A DNA stretch of 64,000 nt from Streptomyces sp. A0642 (GTDB lineage Bacteria; Actinomycetota; Actinomycetes; Streptomycetales; Streptomycetaceae), in assembly GCF_004795105.1 (NCBI RefSeq), contig NZ_SSBL01000014.1:111904-175903 (forward strand), in the 5' to 3' direction. The translations under genes and the position numbers were made by a program. Below, piece after piece: positions 42,833-50,666 of this stretch; the first letter of the stretch is position 1, and each line of letters begins with the position of its first letter. A model generated the notes under the pieces. That model was not told where the DNA came from. It did not search any database and was given only the letters and a program-made list of their open reading frames with translations.

Positions 42833-43525
42833 TCAGTCGCGTACACCCCGGTGCAGCGCGACCACGCCGCCCGTGAGGTTGCGCCAGGCGACCTTCGACC
42901 AGCCGGCCCGCTGGAGCTTCGCCGCGAGCCCGGCCTGGTCGGGCCAGGCGCGGATCGACTCGGCGAGGTAGACGTACGCGTCGGGGTTGGACGACACCGC
43001 GCGCGCGACCGGCGGCAGCGCCCGCATCAGGTACTCGGTGTACACGGTCCGGAACGGCGCCCAGACCGGCTGGGAGAACTCGCAGATGACGACCCGGCCG
43101 CCCGGCTTGGTCACCCGGTACAGCTCGCGCAGGGCGGCGTCCGTGTCCTGGACGTTGCGCAGCCCGAAGGAGATGGTGACCGCGTCGAACGTCTCGTCCC
43201 GGAACGGCAGCTTCGTGGCGTCGCCCGCGGTGAACGGCAGCCAGGAGTTGCGCTTCTTGCCCTCGCGCAGCATGCCGATGGAGAAGTCGCAGGGCACCAC
43301 GTACGCCCCGGTCGCGGCGAACGGCAGCGAGGACGTCGCCGTCCCCGCGGCCAGGTCGAGGACCTTCTCCGCGGGCCGGGCGTGCACCGCGGCGGCGACC
43401 TCCTTGCGCCACAGCCGGGCCTGGCCGAGCGAGAGCACGTCGTTGGTGAGGTCGTAGTTCGCCGCCACGTCGTCGAACATCGAGGCGACTTCGTGCGGCT
43501 GCTTGTCCAGGGAGGCTCGGGTCAC
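42833..43525 (-). CDS. menG: Demethylmenaquinone methyltransferase
   Basis: A 230-residue UbiE/MenG methyltransferase for the last step of menaquinone synthesis. The start motif is FDDVAANYDLTNDVLSLGQARLWR, SAM motif I is VLDLAAGTATSSLPFA, and the UbiE block is FDAVTISFGLRNVQDTDAALRELYRVTKPGGRVVICEFSQP. The GTG at 43525 gives the usual N-terminus. It is probably a single-gene unit. Confidence 0.94.
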   Translation of the reverse strand: MTRASLDKQPHEVASMFDDVAANYDLTNDVLSLGQARLWRKEVAAAVHARPAEKVLDLAAGTATSSLPFAATGAYVVPCDFSIGMLREGKKRNSWLPFTAGDATKLPFRDETFDAVTISFGLRNVQDTDAALRELYRVTKPGGRVVICEFSQPVWAPFRTVYTEYLMRALPPVARAVSSNPDAYVYLAESIRAWPDQAGLAAKLQRAGWSKVAWRNLTGGVVALHRGVRD

Positions 43526-43701
43526 CCACCCATTCAAGCAGCCCGGCCGCGCCGCCCCGGGGCGGCCCCGCTGTGACGGAACCCCCGGCCGCCGGTCAGC
43601 GGCGCGGCGCCCCGGCCGGGCCGGAGGCGGACGCCCGCCACGCCTTCCCGTCCCCGCACCGGAGACCGATCGCGGACCGGCTTCAACCTTTCCGGCCCGT
43701 C

Positions 43702-43770
43702 GGGTGCCTCTGCGACGCCTGGCCCTACGACGCCATGGGGCACTACCTCGGCGGCCCTTCGGTCCCGTGA
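43702..43770 (+). pseudogene. Duplicated 3' tail of the DUF3152 gene (remnant)
   Basis: These 69 bp match the end of the downstream DUF3152 gene (44514-44582) at 62 positions, including the stop codon. The encoded tail reads GCLCDAWPYDAMGHYLGGPSVP against GCVSNAWPYDAKGRYLGGPSVP. Upstream of 43702 the similarity fades quickly and there is no HExxH domain. It is therefore a decayed partial copy, left by a tandem duplication or a recombination event. Confidence 0.8.
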
Positions 43771-43886
43771 CGCACCGCCCCCACGAGCGGATGCCGCCCG
43801 TTTTGCTTGTGGACTGAACCAATGGGTCCCGGCAGCGGTCCTTACAGCGGGAGTGGAACACGCCGGAGACTGGGGAGGAGCGCCGA

Positions 43887-44582
43887 ATGTCCGCAAAGGA
43901 TGTGCGCCGGAGCGGGCAGCGGGAACGCGGCCGGAACCGGCTGTTCGTCAAGGCCGTCGTGCCGGTGGTGCTGCTCGCGGCGGCCGTCGTGGGCATCCGG
44001 TGGACCGGTGACCACGACGCGAAGGCGTCCAACGCGACCGGCACCTTCACGGTCGCCCGCAAGGGCGTCTCGGAAACCGGCAAGGGCGACGCCTACCGGG
44101 TCGAGGTGGAGAACGGCTCCGGTCTGGACGCCGACCGGGCCGCCGCCGAGGTCGCCCGCATCCTGGCCGCGCCCCGGGGCTGGTCGCACCACGGCGAGCA
44201 TTCCTTCCGCCAGGTCGCCGAGGGCCCCGCGGGGCTGGTCATCCGCATCGCCACCCCCGAGACCACCGACCGCATCTGCGGGAAGGGCGGCCTCGACACG
44301 CACGGCGAGGTCAACTGCCGCGTGGGCACCGACGTCATGGTCAACCTGAAGCGCTGGCAGCGGGGGTCGCCGGAGTTCCACGGCCCGCTGGCCGACTACC
44401 GCGCCCTGATCGTCAACCACGAGGTCGGCCACTGGCTCGGCCACGGCCACGAGACCTGCCCCGGCAAGGGGCGCCCCGCCCCCGCGATGATGCAGCAGAT
44501 ATACGGCCTCAAGGGGTGCGTCTCCAACGCCTGGCCCTACGACGCCAAGGGGCGGTACCTCGGCGGCCCCTCGGTCCCGTGA
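43887..44582 (+). CDS. DUF3152 zinc-metallopeptidase-like membrane-anchored protein
   Basis: A 231-residue protein. A basic start and one membrane segment (VVPVVLLAAAVVGI, residues 30-43) anchor it. The outer domain contains NHEVGHWLGHGHETC, an HExxHxxGxxH zincin motif with a third His, so a zinc peptidase fold is likely. GGGGAGGAG precedes the ATG. Its substrate is unknown. A degenerate copy of its last 23 codons lies 0.8 kb upstream. Confidence 0.85.
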   Translation: MSAKDVRRSGQRERGRNRLFVKAVVPVVLLAAAVVGIRWTGDHDAKASNATGTFTVARKGVSETGKGDAYRVEVENGSGLDADRAAAEVARILAAPRGWSHHGEHSFRQVAEGPAGLVIRIATPETTDRICGKGGLDTHGEVNCRVGTDVMVNLKRWQRGSPEFHGPLADYRALIVNHEVGHWLGHGHETCPGKGRPAPAMMQQIYGLKGCVSNAWPYDAKGRYLGGPSVP

Positions 44583-44662
44583 GACCCGGCCGGACGCTGC
44601 CCGGCGCTCCCTCCGTTCCCTGCCCCGGGACCACGGCCAGGTGCTGCCTGACGCCCCGCCAG

Positions 44663-44677
44663 ACGGCCTTCGGCCGT
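44663..44677. terminator. Hairpin after the DUF3152 gene
   Basis: ACGGCC-TTC-GGCCGT (44663-44677) is a small perfect hairpin 80 bp past the stop, between two convergent genes. Confidence 0.5.
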
Positions 44678-44731
44678 GCGGCCTGAGGCGGCCCGTCGCC
44701 CCCTCCGCACCGGGGCGTACGGGCACGGCCC

Positions 44732-45373
44732 CTACCGGCCCCGGTACACCAGTCGCCCCGCCGCCACCGTCGCCACGCAGCACGCCCCGCCCGCCGCGAG
44801 CAGCGCGCCCTCGTCCGCCGCGTCGAAGGCGGCGAGATCGGCCCGTCCCCCGGCCGTGAGCGGCGCGGCGATCGCGGTGTCCACCGCGGCGGCCCCGGCC
44901 AGCGGATCGAGCACCGGCTCACCGGCGCGCGCGGGCCCGGGAACGACCAGCAGCCCGGACCGGCGCATGGCCGTGATCAGGGCGGGCGGCGCGGTGGGGT
45001 CCGCCGCCACCGCGGTCGTCCCGTGACGGAGCATCCGGTGCAGTCCGCGCCGCACGCTTCCGGCCCGCCAGGTGTCGTCGGGACCGAGCGCGTCGAGCGC
45101 CTCGCCGGTCAGCGGCGCCGTGCCCAGGGTGTCGGTTTCGCGCGGATCGGGGAAGTACGCCTCCTCCAGCAGCCGGACCGCGTCCCGCTGGTAGAGCCCC
45201 GGGGTCAGGACGCCCGGCCATCGCCGGACGCGGGCGGCGGGATGGGTGTCGGCCAGTTCCGCGTACGGACCGAAGGCGACGGTCACCGCGTCCCGCACGG
45301 CCACCGCCCCGTCGGGCACGGGTGCACGGCCGCCGCCCGGCAGGAGCAGGACGGCGGCGTGGATCGTCAGCAA
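44732..45373 (-). CDS. Imidazolonepropionase-like (amidohydrolase-derived) protein next to mqnC
   Basis: A 213-residue protein. The start (LTIHAAVLLLPGGGRAPVPDGAVAV...GVLTPGLYQ) and end (DLAAFDAADEGALLAAGGACCVATVAAGRLVYRGR) match the composite beta domain of metal-dependent amidohydrolases such as imidazolonepropionase. The catalytic barrel is mostly missing: there is no HxH and no conserved metal Asp/His set. It starts 11 nt after mqnC and is co-transcribed. Aminodeoxyfutalosine deaminases (MqnX) belong to this superfamily, so it may descend from one. An enzymatic role is doubtful. Confidence 0.7.
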   Translation of the reverse strand: MLTIHAAVLLLPGGGRAPVPDGAVAVRDAVTVAFGPYAELADTHPAARVRRWPGVLTPGLYQRDAVRLLEEAYFPDPRETDTLGTAPLTGEALDALGPDDTWRAGSVRRGLHRMLRHGTTAVAADPTAPPALITAMRRSGLLVVPGPARAGEPVLDPLAGAAAVDTAIAAPLTAGGRADLAAFDAADEGALLAAGGACCVATVAAGRLVYRGR

Positions 45374-45384
45374 GGCGGAAGGCC

Positions 45385-46584
45385 CTAGTTGGCGTTGAGG
45401 AGCTTGAGCTCGGGGTGGGCCGTGCCGCCCTCGATCGCGGTGGACGAGATGTGCGAGACGACGCGCTCGTCGACGGGGTCGTTCGCCGGGTCGTCGTGCA
45501 CGACGAGGTGCTCGTACGTGGTGGCGCGCTGGGCCGGGACACGGTCCGCCTTGCGGATCAGGTCGATGATCTCCAGGCGGTTGGAGCGGTGCTTCGCGCC
45601 GGCGGAGGAGACGACGTTCTCCTCCAGCATGATCGAGCCGAGGTCGTCCGCGCCGTAGTGCAGCGACAGCTGGCCGACCTCCTTGCCGGTGGTGAGCCAG
45701 GAGCCCTGGATGTGGGCGACGTTGTCCAGGAAGAGCCGGGCGATGGCGATCATCCGCAGGTACTCGAAGAGCGTGGCCTGCGTCTGGCCCTTCAGCTTGT
45801 TGTTCTCCGGCTGGTACGTGTACGGGATGAAGGCGCGGAAGCCGCCGGTGCGGTCCTGCACGTCACGGATCATGCTGAGGTGCTCGATGCGCTCGGCGTT
45901 CGTCTCGCCGGTGCCCATGAGCATGGTGGAGGTGGACTCGACACCCAGGCCGTGGGCGATCTCCATGATCTCCAGCCAGCGCTCGCCGGACTCCTTGAGC
46001 GGGGCGATCGCGGTGCGCGGCCGGGCCGGGAGCAGCTCGGCGCCGGCTCCGGCGAAGGAGTCGAGACCGGCGGCGTGGAGCCGCTGGATGGCCTCCTCGG
46101 CGGAGACCTTGGAGATCCGGGCCATGTGCTCGATCTCGGAGGCGCCGAGCGAGTGGATGACGAGCTGCGGGAACGCCTTCTTGATCGCGGAGAAGTGCTC
46201 CTCGTAGTACTCCACGCCGTAGTCCGGGTGGTGTCCGCCCTGGAACATGATCTGCGTGCCGCCGAGTTCGACCGTCTCCGCGCAGCGGCGCAGGATGTCG
46301 TCGAGGTCGCGGGACCAGCCCTTGGCGGTGTCCTTGGGCGCGGCGTAGAACGCGCAGAACTTGCAGGCGGTGACGCACACGTTGGTGTAGTTGATGTTGC
46401 GCTCGATGATGTACGTCGCGATGTGCTCCGTACCCGCGTAGCGGCGGCGGCGCGCGGCGTCGGCGGCCGCGCCCAGGGCGTGCAGGGGCGCCGACCGGTA
46501 GAGGTCGAGGGCCTCCGCCGGAGTGATCCGGCCGCCTTCGGCGGCTCGGTCGAGGATGGGCTGGAGGTCGGCCTTCTCGGTCAC
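45385..46584 (-). CDS. mqnC: Cyclic dehypoxanthine futalosine synthase
   Basis: A 399-residue radical-SAM enzyme of the futalosine menaquinone pathway, which cyclises dehypoxanthine futalosine. The cluster motif is C70-x3-C74-x2-C77 (CVTACKFC). MFQGGHHPDYGVEYYEEHFSAIK and GAGAELLPARPRTAIAPLK follow the MqnC/MqnE family pattern. The GTG at 46584 lies after AAAGGTG. It forms an operon with the amidohydrolase-like gene downstream. mqnA lies 2.3 kb upstream beyond a kinase gene. Confidence 0.94.
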   Translation of the reverse strand: MTEKADLQPILDRAAEGGRITPAEALDLYRSAPLHALGAAADAARRRRYAGTEHIATYIIERNINYTNVCVTACKFCAFYAAPKDTAKGWSRDLDDILRRCAETVELGGTQIMFQGGHHPDYGVEYYEEHFSAIKKAFPQLVIHSLGASEIEHMARISKVSAEEAIQRLHAAGLDSFAGAGAELLPARPRTAIAPLKESGERWLEIMEIAHGLGVESTSTMLMGTGETNAERIEHLSMIRDVQDRTGGFRAFIPYTYQPENNKLKGQTQATLFEYLRMIAIARLFLDNVAHIQGSWLTTGKEVGQLSLHYGADDLGSIMLEENVVSSAGAKHRSNRLEIIDLIRKADRVPAQRATTYEHLVVHDDPANDPVDERVVSHISSTAIEGGTAHPELKLLNAN

Positions 46585-46722
46585 CGGGCTGTCACCTTTC
46601 GGCGGTTTTTCAACGGATCTACGGACCGGTTCAGCGTACGCCAGCACCCGCACGGGTCAGCGGGCGGACCGGGCCGGGGTGCTGTACGGGCGTGCCGTAC
46701 GGGTGTTGCGCGGCTGTCCGGG

Positions 46723-48504
46723 TCAGCCGCCGGACCGGGTCAGCGTTCCGTACGGGAGTCCGGCTCCGCGCTCGTCGGACCGGAACCGCAGCGCGCCGTC
46801 GCCGGTGCGCGTGAAGTGGACGTCGGAGGTCGTGGTGGTGCACAGGCCCGCCGTGCTGGGCCGGTCGGGATCGGTGCGTTCCCGCAGCTTCAGCTCTGTG
46901 TCCGTGCCGGAGGTGAGGGTGGCGACGCTGTAGCAGCTGAGGTCCACGCCGAGCCCGGTGATCGTGGTCGTCATGTGGACGACCTCCGCGCCCGTCCTCC
47001 CCTTCTCGAACACCGCGGTGAGCGTGCCGTGGGGAGCTCCGGTCGTCTTCTCGGTGAGCGGCCCCCGCCAGGTGCCGACGAAGGCCGCGGGGACCTCGGT
47101 GATCCGGCCCGGCGAGCCGGTGGCGGACGCCGACGGCCTGCCGGACGAGCCGGCGCCCGGGGGCGACGCCGACGGGGCCGGCGTTCCCTGCCCGGCGCTG
47201 TCGGCGTCGCCCCCGCCCGGCATCAGGTCGAAGAGGAACGCGCTGCCCACGGTGACCGCGGCCAGCGCACCGGCCACCGCGAGGGCGACGGTGCAGCTGA
47301 GCCTGCGCCCCCGCTGCTCGCCCGGACCCGAGCCGGCGCTCATGGTGAGGCCGAACCGGGGATCGGCGGTGCGCTGCCCCGGCACCCCGTCCGTACTGCC
47401 GTAAGGCCCCCGCGGCGGCGGGGTCCGGTCGATGGCCGGCGGCGGCTCGACCGGCGGTCCGAAGACGCCGAGGGCCCCGCCCTCGCCGCTCGCACCGCCC
47501 GTGCCGAACGCCCCGAACCCCCCACCTGCCCCGCCCTCGCCGCCCGTCCCGCCCACGCCGAACGAGGCGTTGCTGAACGGCACCGGCCCCGACTGCCCCG
47601 GCGCCTCCTGCGGTTCCAGGTCCAGCAGGGCGACCGCCGAAGCGCTGACCTCGCGCACCAGCGGACCGGGCAGCCACCCCACCGCGACCGCGGCCGACGC
47701 CCCGTCGGGCGCCAGCTGCCGGGCGAGTTCGTCGGGGGTGGGCCGGCCGGACGGGTCCTTCGCGAGGCAGGACGCGATGATGTCGCGCAGCCCGCCCTCC
47801 AGCTCGCCCAGCTCGGGTTCCTCGTGCACCACCTTGTAGAGGAGCACGGCGGAGGAGTCCCCGAGGAAGGGCGCGGACCCGGTAGCCGCGTAGGCCAGCA
47901 CCGCGCCCAGCGAGAAGATGTCGGCCGCACCGGAGATGTCCTGCCCGCGGATCTGCTCGGGCGCCATGTAGCCGGGTGAGCCGACGGAAACGCCCGTGGA
48001 GGTGAGCGAGGCGGTGGCGTCGATGGCCCGGGCGATACCGAAGTCGATCAGCCGGGGGCCGTCGAGGGCGAGCAGCACGTTGGACGGCTTCACGTCCCGG
48101 TGGATCAGGCCCTGCCCGTGGACGGCGGCCAGCGCCTCGGCGAGCCCGGCGCCCAGGGTGCGTACCGCCTGCTCCGGCAGGGGCCCGTGGACGGTGACCG
48201 CGGACGAGAGCGGCGGCCCTGCCACGTAGCCGTGGGCGACCCACGGCACGGGGGCGTCCGGGTCGGCGTCCAGGACGGGGGCGGTCCACTGCCCGCCGAT
48301 CCGCCGCGCCGCGTCCACCTCGCGCCGGAACCGGGCCCGGAACTGCTCGTCCAGCGCGAAGTGCGGGTGGACGACCTTGACCGCGACGGTCCGGCCGCCC
48401 GCGCTGCGCCCCAGGTACACGCGGCCCATGCCGCCCGCCCCGAGGCGGCCGAGCAGCCGGTAGGCACCGATGCTCAGCGGTTCGCCGGCTTCGAGCGGCT
48501 GCAT
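46723..48504 (-). CDS. Membrane-anchored Ser/Thr protein kinase
   Basis: A 593-residue Hanks-type kinase. Residues about 14-270 form the kinase domain: GRLGAGGMGRVYLG, AVKVV, catalytic HRDVKPSN, DFGIARA and the APE-like GYMAPEQIRGQ. A Gly/Phe/Pro-rich linker leads to one membrane segment (CTVALAVAGALAAVTVGSAFLF) and an outer domain of about 160 residues (FVGTWRGPLTEKTTGAPHGTL...) with lipocalin-like strands. No PASTA repeats. It may sense an outer signal. ATG at 48504 follows GGGGAG. It lies between mqnA and mqnC but probably has its own promoter. Confidence 0.92.
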   Translation of the reverse strand: MQPLEAGEPLSIGAYRLLGRLGAGGMGRVYLGRSAGGRTVAVKVVHPHFALDEQFRARFRREVDAARRIGGQWTAPVLDADPDAPVPWVAHGYVAGPPLSSAVTVHGPLPEQAVRTLGAGLAEALAAVHGQGLIHRDVKPSNVLLALDGPRLIDFGIARAIDATASLTSTGVSVGSPGYMAPEQIRGQDISGAADIFSLGAVLAYAATGSAPFLGDSSAVLLYKVVHEEPELGELEGGLRDIIASCLAKDPSGRPTPDELARQLAPDGASAAVAVGWLPGPLVREVSASAVALLDLEPQEAPGQSGPVPFSNASFGVGGTGGEGGAGGGFGAFGTGGASGEGGALGVFGPPVEPPPAIDRTPPPRGPYGSTDGVPGQRTADPRFGLTMSAGSGPGEQRGRRLSCTVALAVAGALAAVTVGSAFLFDLMPGGGDADSAGQGTPAPSASPPGAGSSGRPSASATGSPGRITEVPAAFVGTWRGPLTEKTTGAPHGTLTAVFEKGRTGAEVVHMTTTITGLGVDLSCYSVATLTSGTDTELKLRERTDPDRPSTAGLCTTTTSDVHFTRTGDGALRFRSDERGAGLPYGTLTRSGG

Positions 48505-48885
48505 ATACGGACTCCCCTTGTGGACCGGCCGGACCTCCGACCGAAGCCTAGGGGCGAAGGTCATCGGGTCACAGGGGAAACCATCCGCCGATTTCGGCCC
48601 CAAGGGAACGAACGACGTCATTCGCCACAACAAAAGGCGTGAATGTGCCGTTCCCCGGGGCGATAGCGGATCGATTGCGGAACGATTGGAGGAGGGACCG
48701 TGGGCGTTCCGCCGCCCCTCCCGCCCCTCGGCCATTCCGCGCGTATTTACCCGAATCGATATCCGCACATCTGCGCGGGCCGCCTCTCCGCCGGTTCCGT
48801 ACAAGGGAAGGGCGGGAATGGCCGTGCATTCCCGCGGTTCCCGCCGGGACGGTCCGCAGTGCGCCCGGCGGGAGAGCGGGAGGGG
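48505..48885 (-). promoter_or_regulatory. Kinase promoter region
   Basis: On the minus strand GTGACC (48567-48572) and TAGGCT (48545-48550), 16 nt apart, are likely -35 and -10 boxes for the kinase gene, giving a leader of about 35 nt. The remaining part towards mqnA is relatively AT-rich for this genome around 48595-48700 but holds no gene I can support. Confidence 0.5.
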
Positions 48886-49764
48886 TCAGCCGCCGAGCAG
48901 CTCGACGTTCACGTCGGCCGGGAAGCCCGTGGTGGGGCCGGTCCGGCGGGCGAACTCCGTGACCCCGGCCAGCTGTGCGGGTCCGAAGCGGAAGTCGAGG
49001 GTCGTGAAGTAGCGCTCCAGGACCTCCGCGTCGAAGGCCTCCCAGCGCGCGGCCTGCTCCGCGACCTTGGTGACCTCCTCCAGCGACACGTCCCGCGAGG
49101 CCAGGAACGCCTCGTGCACCTTCTTCACCGCGAGGGGCTCGGCCGCCAGGTAGTCCTTGCGCGCGGCCCAGACGGCGAAGACGAACGGCAGCCCCGTCCA
49201 CTCCTTCCACATCGCGCCCAGGTCGTGGACCTGGAGCCCGAGCCGGGGGGCGTCGTGCAGATTGGCGCGCAGCGCGGCGTCACCGATGAGGACGGCGGCG
49301 TCCGCCTCCTGCATCATCAGGCCGAGGTCGGGCGGGCAGGTGTAGTAGTCGGGGGTGACCCCGAACCGCTCGGAGAGCAGCAGCTGCGCCAGCCGGACGG
49401 AGGTGCGGGAGGTCGAACCGAGGGCCACCCGGGCCCGGTCGAGGTCCTCCAGGGGGCGCTGCGACACGATCACGCACGACATGACGGGCCCGTCGCACCC
49501 GACCGCGATGTCGGGGAAGGCGACCAGGTCGTCGGCGTTGCGCAGGAACTCCACGAGGGTGACGGGGCCGATGTCCAGATCGCCCCTGATCAGCTGCTCG
49601 CTGAGCTTCTCCGGGGTGTCCTTCGAGAGCTCCAGGTCGAGCAGAGTTCCGGTCCGTGCGAGCCCCCAGTACAGGGGAAGGCAGTTGAGGAACTGGATGT
49701 GGCCGACGCGCGGCCGGCTGCGACGGTTGTCGCCTGCGACGGTTGAGACGGTTGAATTGTCCAC
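48886..49764 (-). CDS. mqnA: Chorismate dehydratase
   Basis: A 292-residue periplasmic-binding-protein-like enzyme, the first step of the futalosine menaquinone pathway (chorismate to 3-enolpyruvylbenzoate). RVGHIQFLNCLPLYWGL, EQLIRGDLDIGPVTLVEFLRNADDL and ALGSTSRTSVRLAQLLL are family marks. The GTG at 49764 is 6 nt after TAGCCT (minus strand, 49771-49776), so it may be leaderless. Its first codons contain a GACGGTTG repeat. The gene stands alone, divergent from the cold-shock gene. Confidence 0.93.
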   Translation of the reverse strand: MDNSTVSTVAGDNRRSRPRVGHIQFLNCLPLYWGLARTGTLLDLELSKDTPEKLSEQLIRGDLDIGPVTLVEFLRNADDLVAFPDIAVGCDGPVMSCVIVSQRPLEDLDRARVALGSTSRTSVRLAQLLLSERFGVTPDYYTCPPDLGLMMQEADAAVLIGDAALRANLHDAPRLGLQVHDLGAMWKEWTGLPFVFAVWAARKDYLAAEPLAVKKVHEAFLASRDVSLEEVTKVAEQAARWEAFDAEVLERYFTTLDFRFGPAQLAGVTEFARRTGPTTGFPADVNVELLGG

Positions 49765-50114
49765 ATCGCGAGGCTAGACCCGCGACGGGCGGGCGGCCTC
49801 ACCGGGGGCGCGCGGCGTCACCCCGGCCCCTCGTCCGGGCCCCCGGGACGGCCGCCGAAGGTCACTCGGGAGGGGCTGGGAGTCACTCGGATGGACGCTC
49901 CGGAGCATTCATGCGCACGAGGGTCAAACATCCGGTGGAGTGATCTTTCCCTCTACCCTTCCTCACATGCTGCGTGCTAGGCTCGTCGCCAAGTTGCAGT
50001 TTGGTTTCCCTTGCAGTACAGAGCCTGCGGAGCATGTAACCCGCAGGCTTTTGTAGTTTTCAGACTTCTTTGCAGGTTCTGGAGCAGGGCAACCCTTTGG
50101 CCCAAGGAGGGCTT
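49765..50114 (+). promoter_or_regulatory. Promoter and long leader of the cold-shock gene
   Basis: TAGGCT (49978-49983) is the likely -10, giving an mRNA leader of about 125 nt that carries the hairpin at 50022-50052. The part nearer mqnA holds that gene's -10 (49771-49776) and nothing else recognisable. The leader is AT-rich for this genome. Confidence 0.5.
50022..50052 (+). terminator. Attenuator-like hairpin in the cold-shock leader
   Basis: AGCCTGCGG (50022-50030) and CCGCAGGCT (50041-50049) pair perfectly around a 10-nt loop and are followed by TTT and, a few bases on, TTTT. This looks like an intrinsic terminator, yet lies upstream of the coding region, so it may act as an attenuator or a cold-responsive RNA switch. 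Confidence 0.6.
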
Positions 50115-50318
50115 ATGGCTACCGGAACCGTCAAGTGGTTCAACGCTGAAAAGGGCTTCGGCTTCATCGCCCAGGACGGCGGCGGCCCGGATGTCTTCGT
50201 CCACTACTCCGCGATCAACGCGTCCGGGTTCCGCTCCCTCGAGGAGAACCAGGTCGTGAACTTCGACGTCACTCAGGGACCCAAGGGTCCGCAGGCTGAG
50301 AACGTCACCCCGGCTTAG
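50115..50318 (+). CDS. Cold-shock protein (CspA family)
   Basis: A 67-residue single OB-fold RNA chaperone. RNP-1 is KGFGFIAQ and RNP-2 is DVFVHYSAI, after the standard start MATGTVKWFNAE. The ATG at 50115 has a strong AAGGAGG site. It would melt RNA structure in the cold and during growth. Regulation may involve the hairpin in its leader. Confidence 0.95.
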   Translation: MATGTVKWFNAEKGFGFIAQDGGGPDVFVHYSAINASGFRSLEENQVVNFDVTQGPKGPQAENVTPA

Positions 50319-50521
50319 GGTCTTTCGTTCGGATCGGGCCGGATCAGGGAGCGGGGTCCGGGGCCGTGCATCGCAAGGCGGAGGAGGGAGTCATGGCGGA
50401 GCCATGGCGACCGACGACAACGCGGCGAGGTGCGGCCCCGGGGCACGCGAGCCCGGCATGATCCGAACGAGAGGCCCGGGGTTGCCCGGGTCGGCCGATC
50501 GCGGCCGGTAAGCAGTACCCA
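50319..50521. other. Structured non-coding element downstream of the cold-shock gene
   Basis: No gene is seen. CATGGC-GGA-GCCATG (50392-50406) is a perfect inverted repeat. GTGC...GCAC around CCCCGGGG and several GCCCGGG/CCCGGGG arms follow up to about 50495. The region looks like a folded repeat element of the dispersed kind found between Streptomyces genes. Copy number cannot be seen here. Confidence 0.4.
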
Positions 50522-50563
50522 AGGAGCCCCGCTCCTCCGCCCCGGCGGAGAAGCGGGGCTCCT
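50522..50563 (+). terminator. Long terminator hairpin downstream of the cold-shock gene
   Basis: AGGAGCCCCGCT (50522-50533) pairs with AGCGGGGCTCCT (50552-50563), and the loop itself holds CTCCGCC/GGCGGAG. This is a strong two-tier hairpin. Confidence 0.85.
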
Positions 50564-50625
50564 GCCTGTGCGGGGCGCCCACAGATGGCCCGTGCCTCCG
50601 TACGCGCTCGGGCTCGGGACGGCGC

Positions 50626-50656
50626 TTGACCTTCACACCGTGTCAGGCCGTGCACT
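50626..50656 (+). promoter_or_regulatory. MerR-type promoter with 19-bp spacer
   Basis: TTGACC (50626-50631) and TGCACT (50651-50656) are separated by 19 bp, the over-long spacing typical of MerR-activated promoters. The dyad ACAC-C-GTGT sits in the middle of the spacer. The gene probably controls itself. Confidence 0.55.
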
Positions 50657-50666
50657 CGGAGACATC

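Noticed and set aside
42530..42846. Possible gene on the minus strand after menG
   Set aside because: The frame reads Pro/Gly/Arg-rich low complexity, has no ribosome site of its own, and overlaps a bidirectional terminator.
48569..49210. Open frame crossing the end of mqnA and the kinase promoter region
   Set aside because: It is in another frame of the mqnA coding strand and has no motif; the kinase promoter fits the region better.
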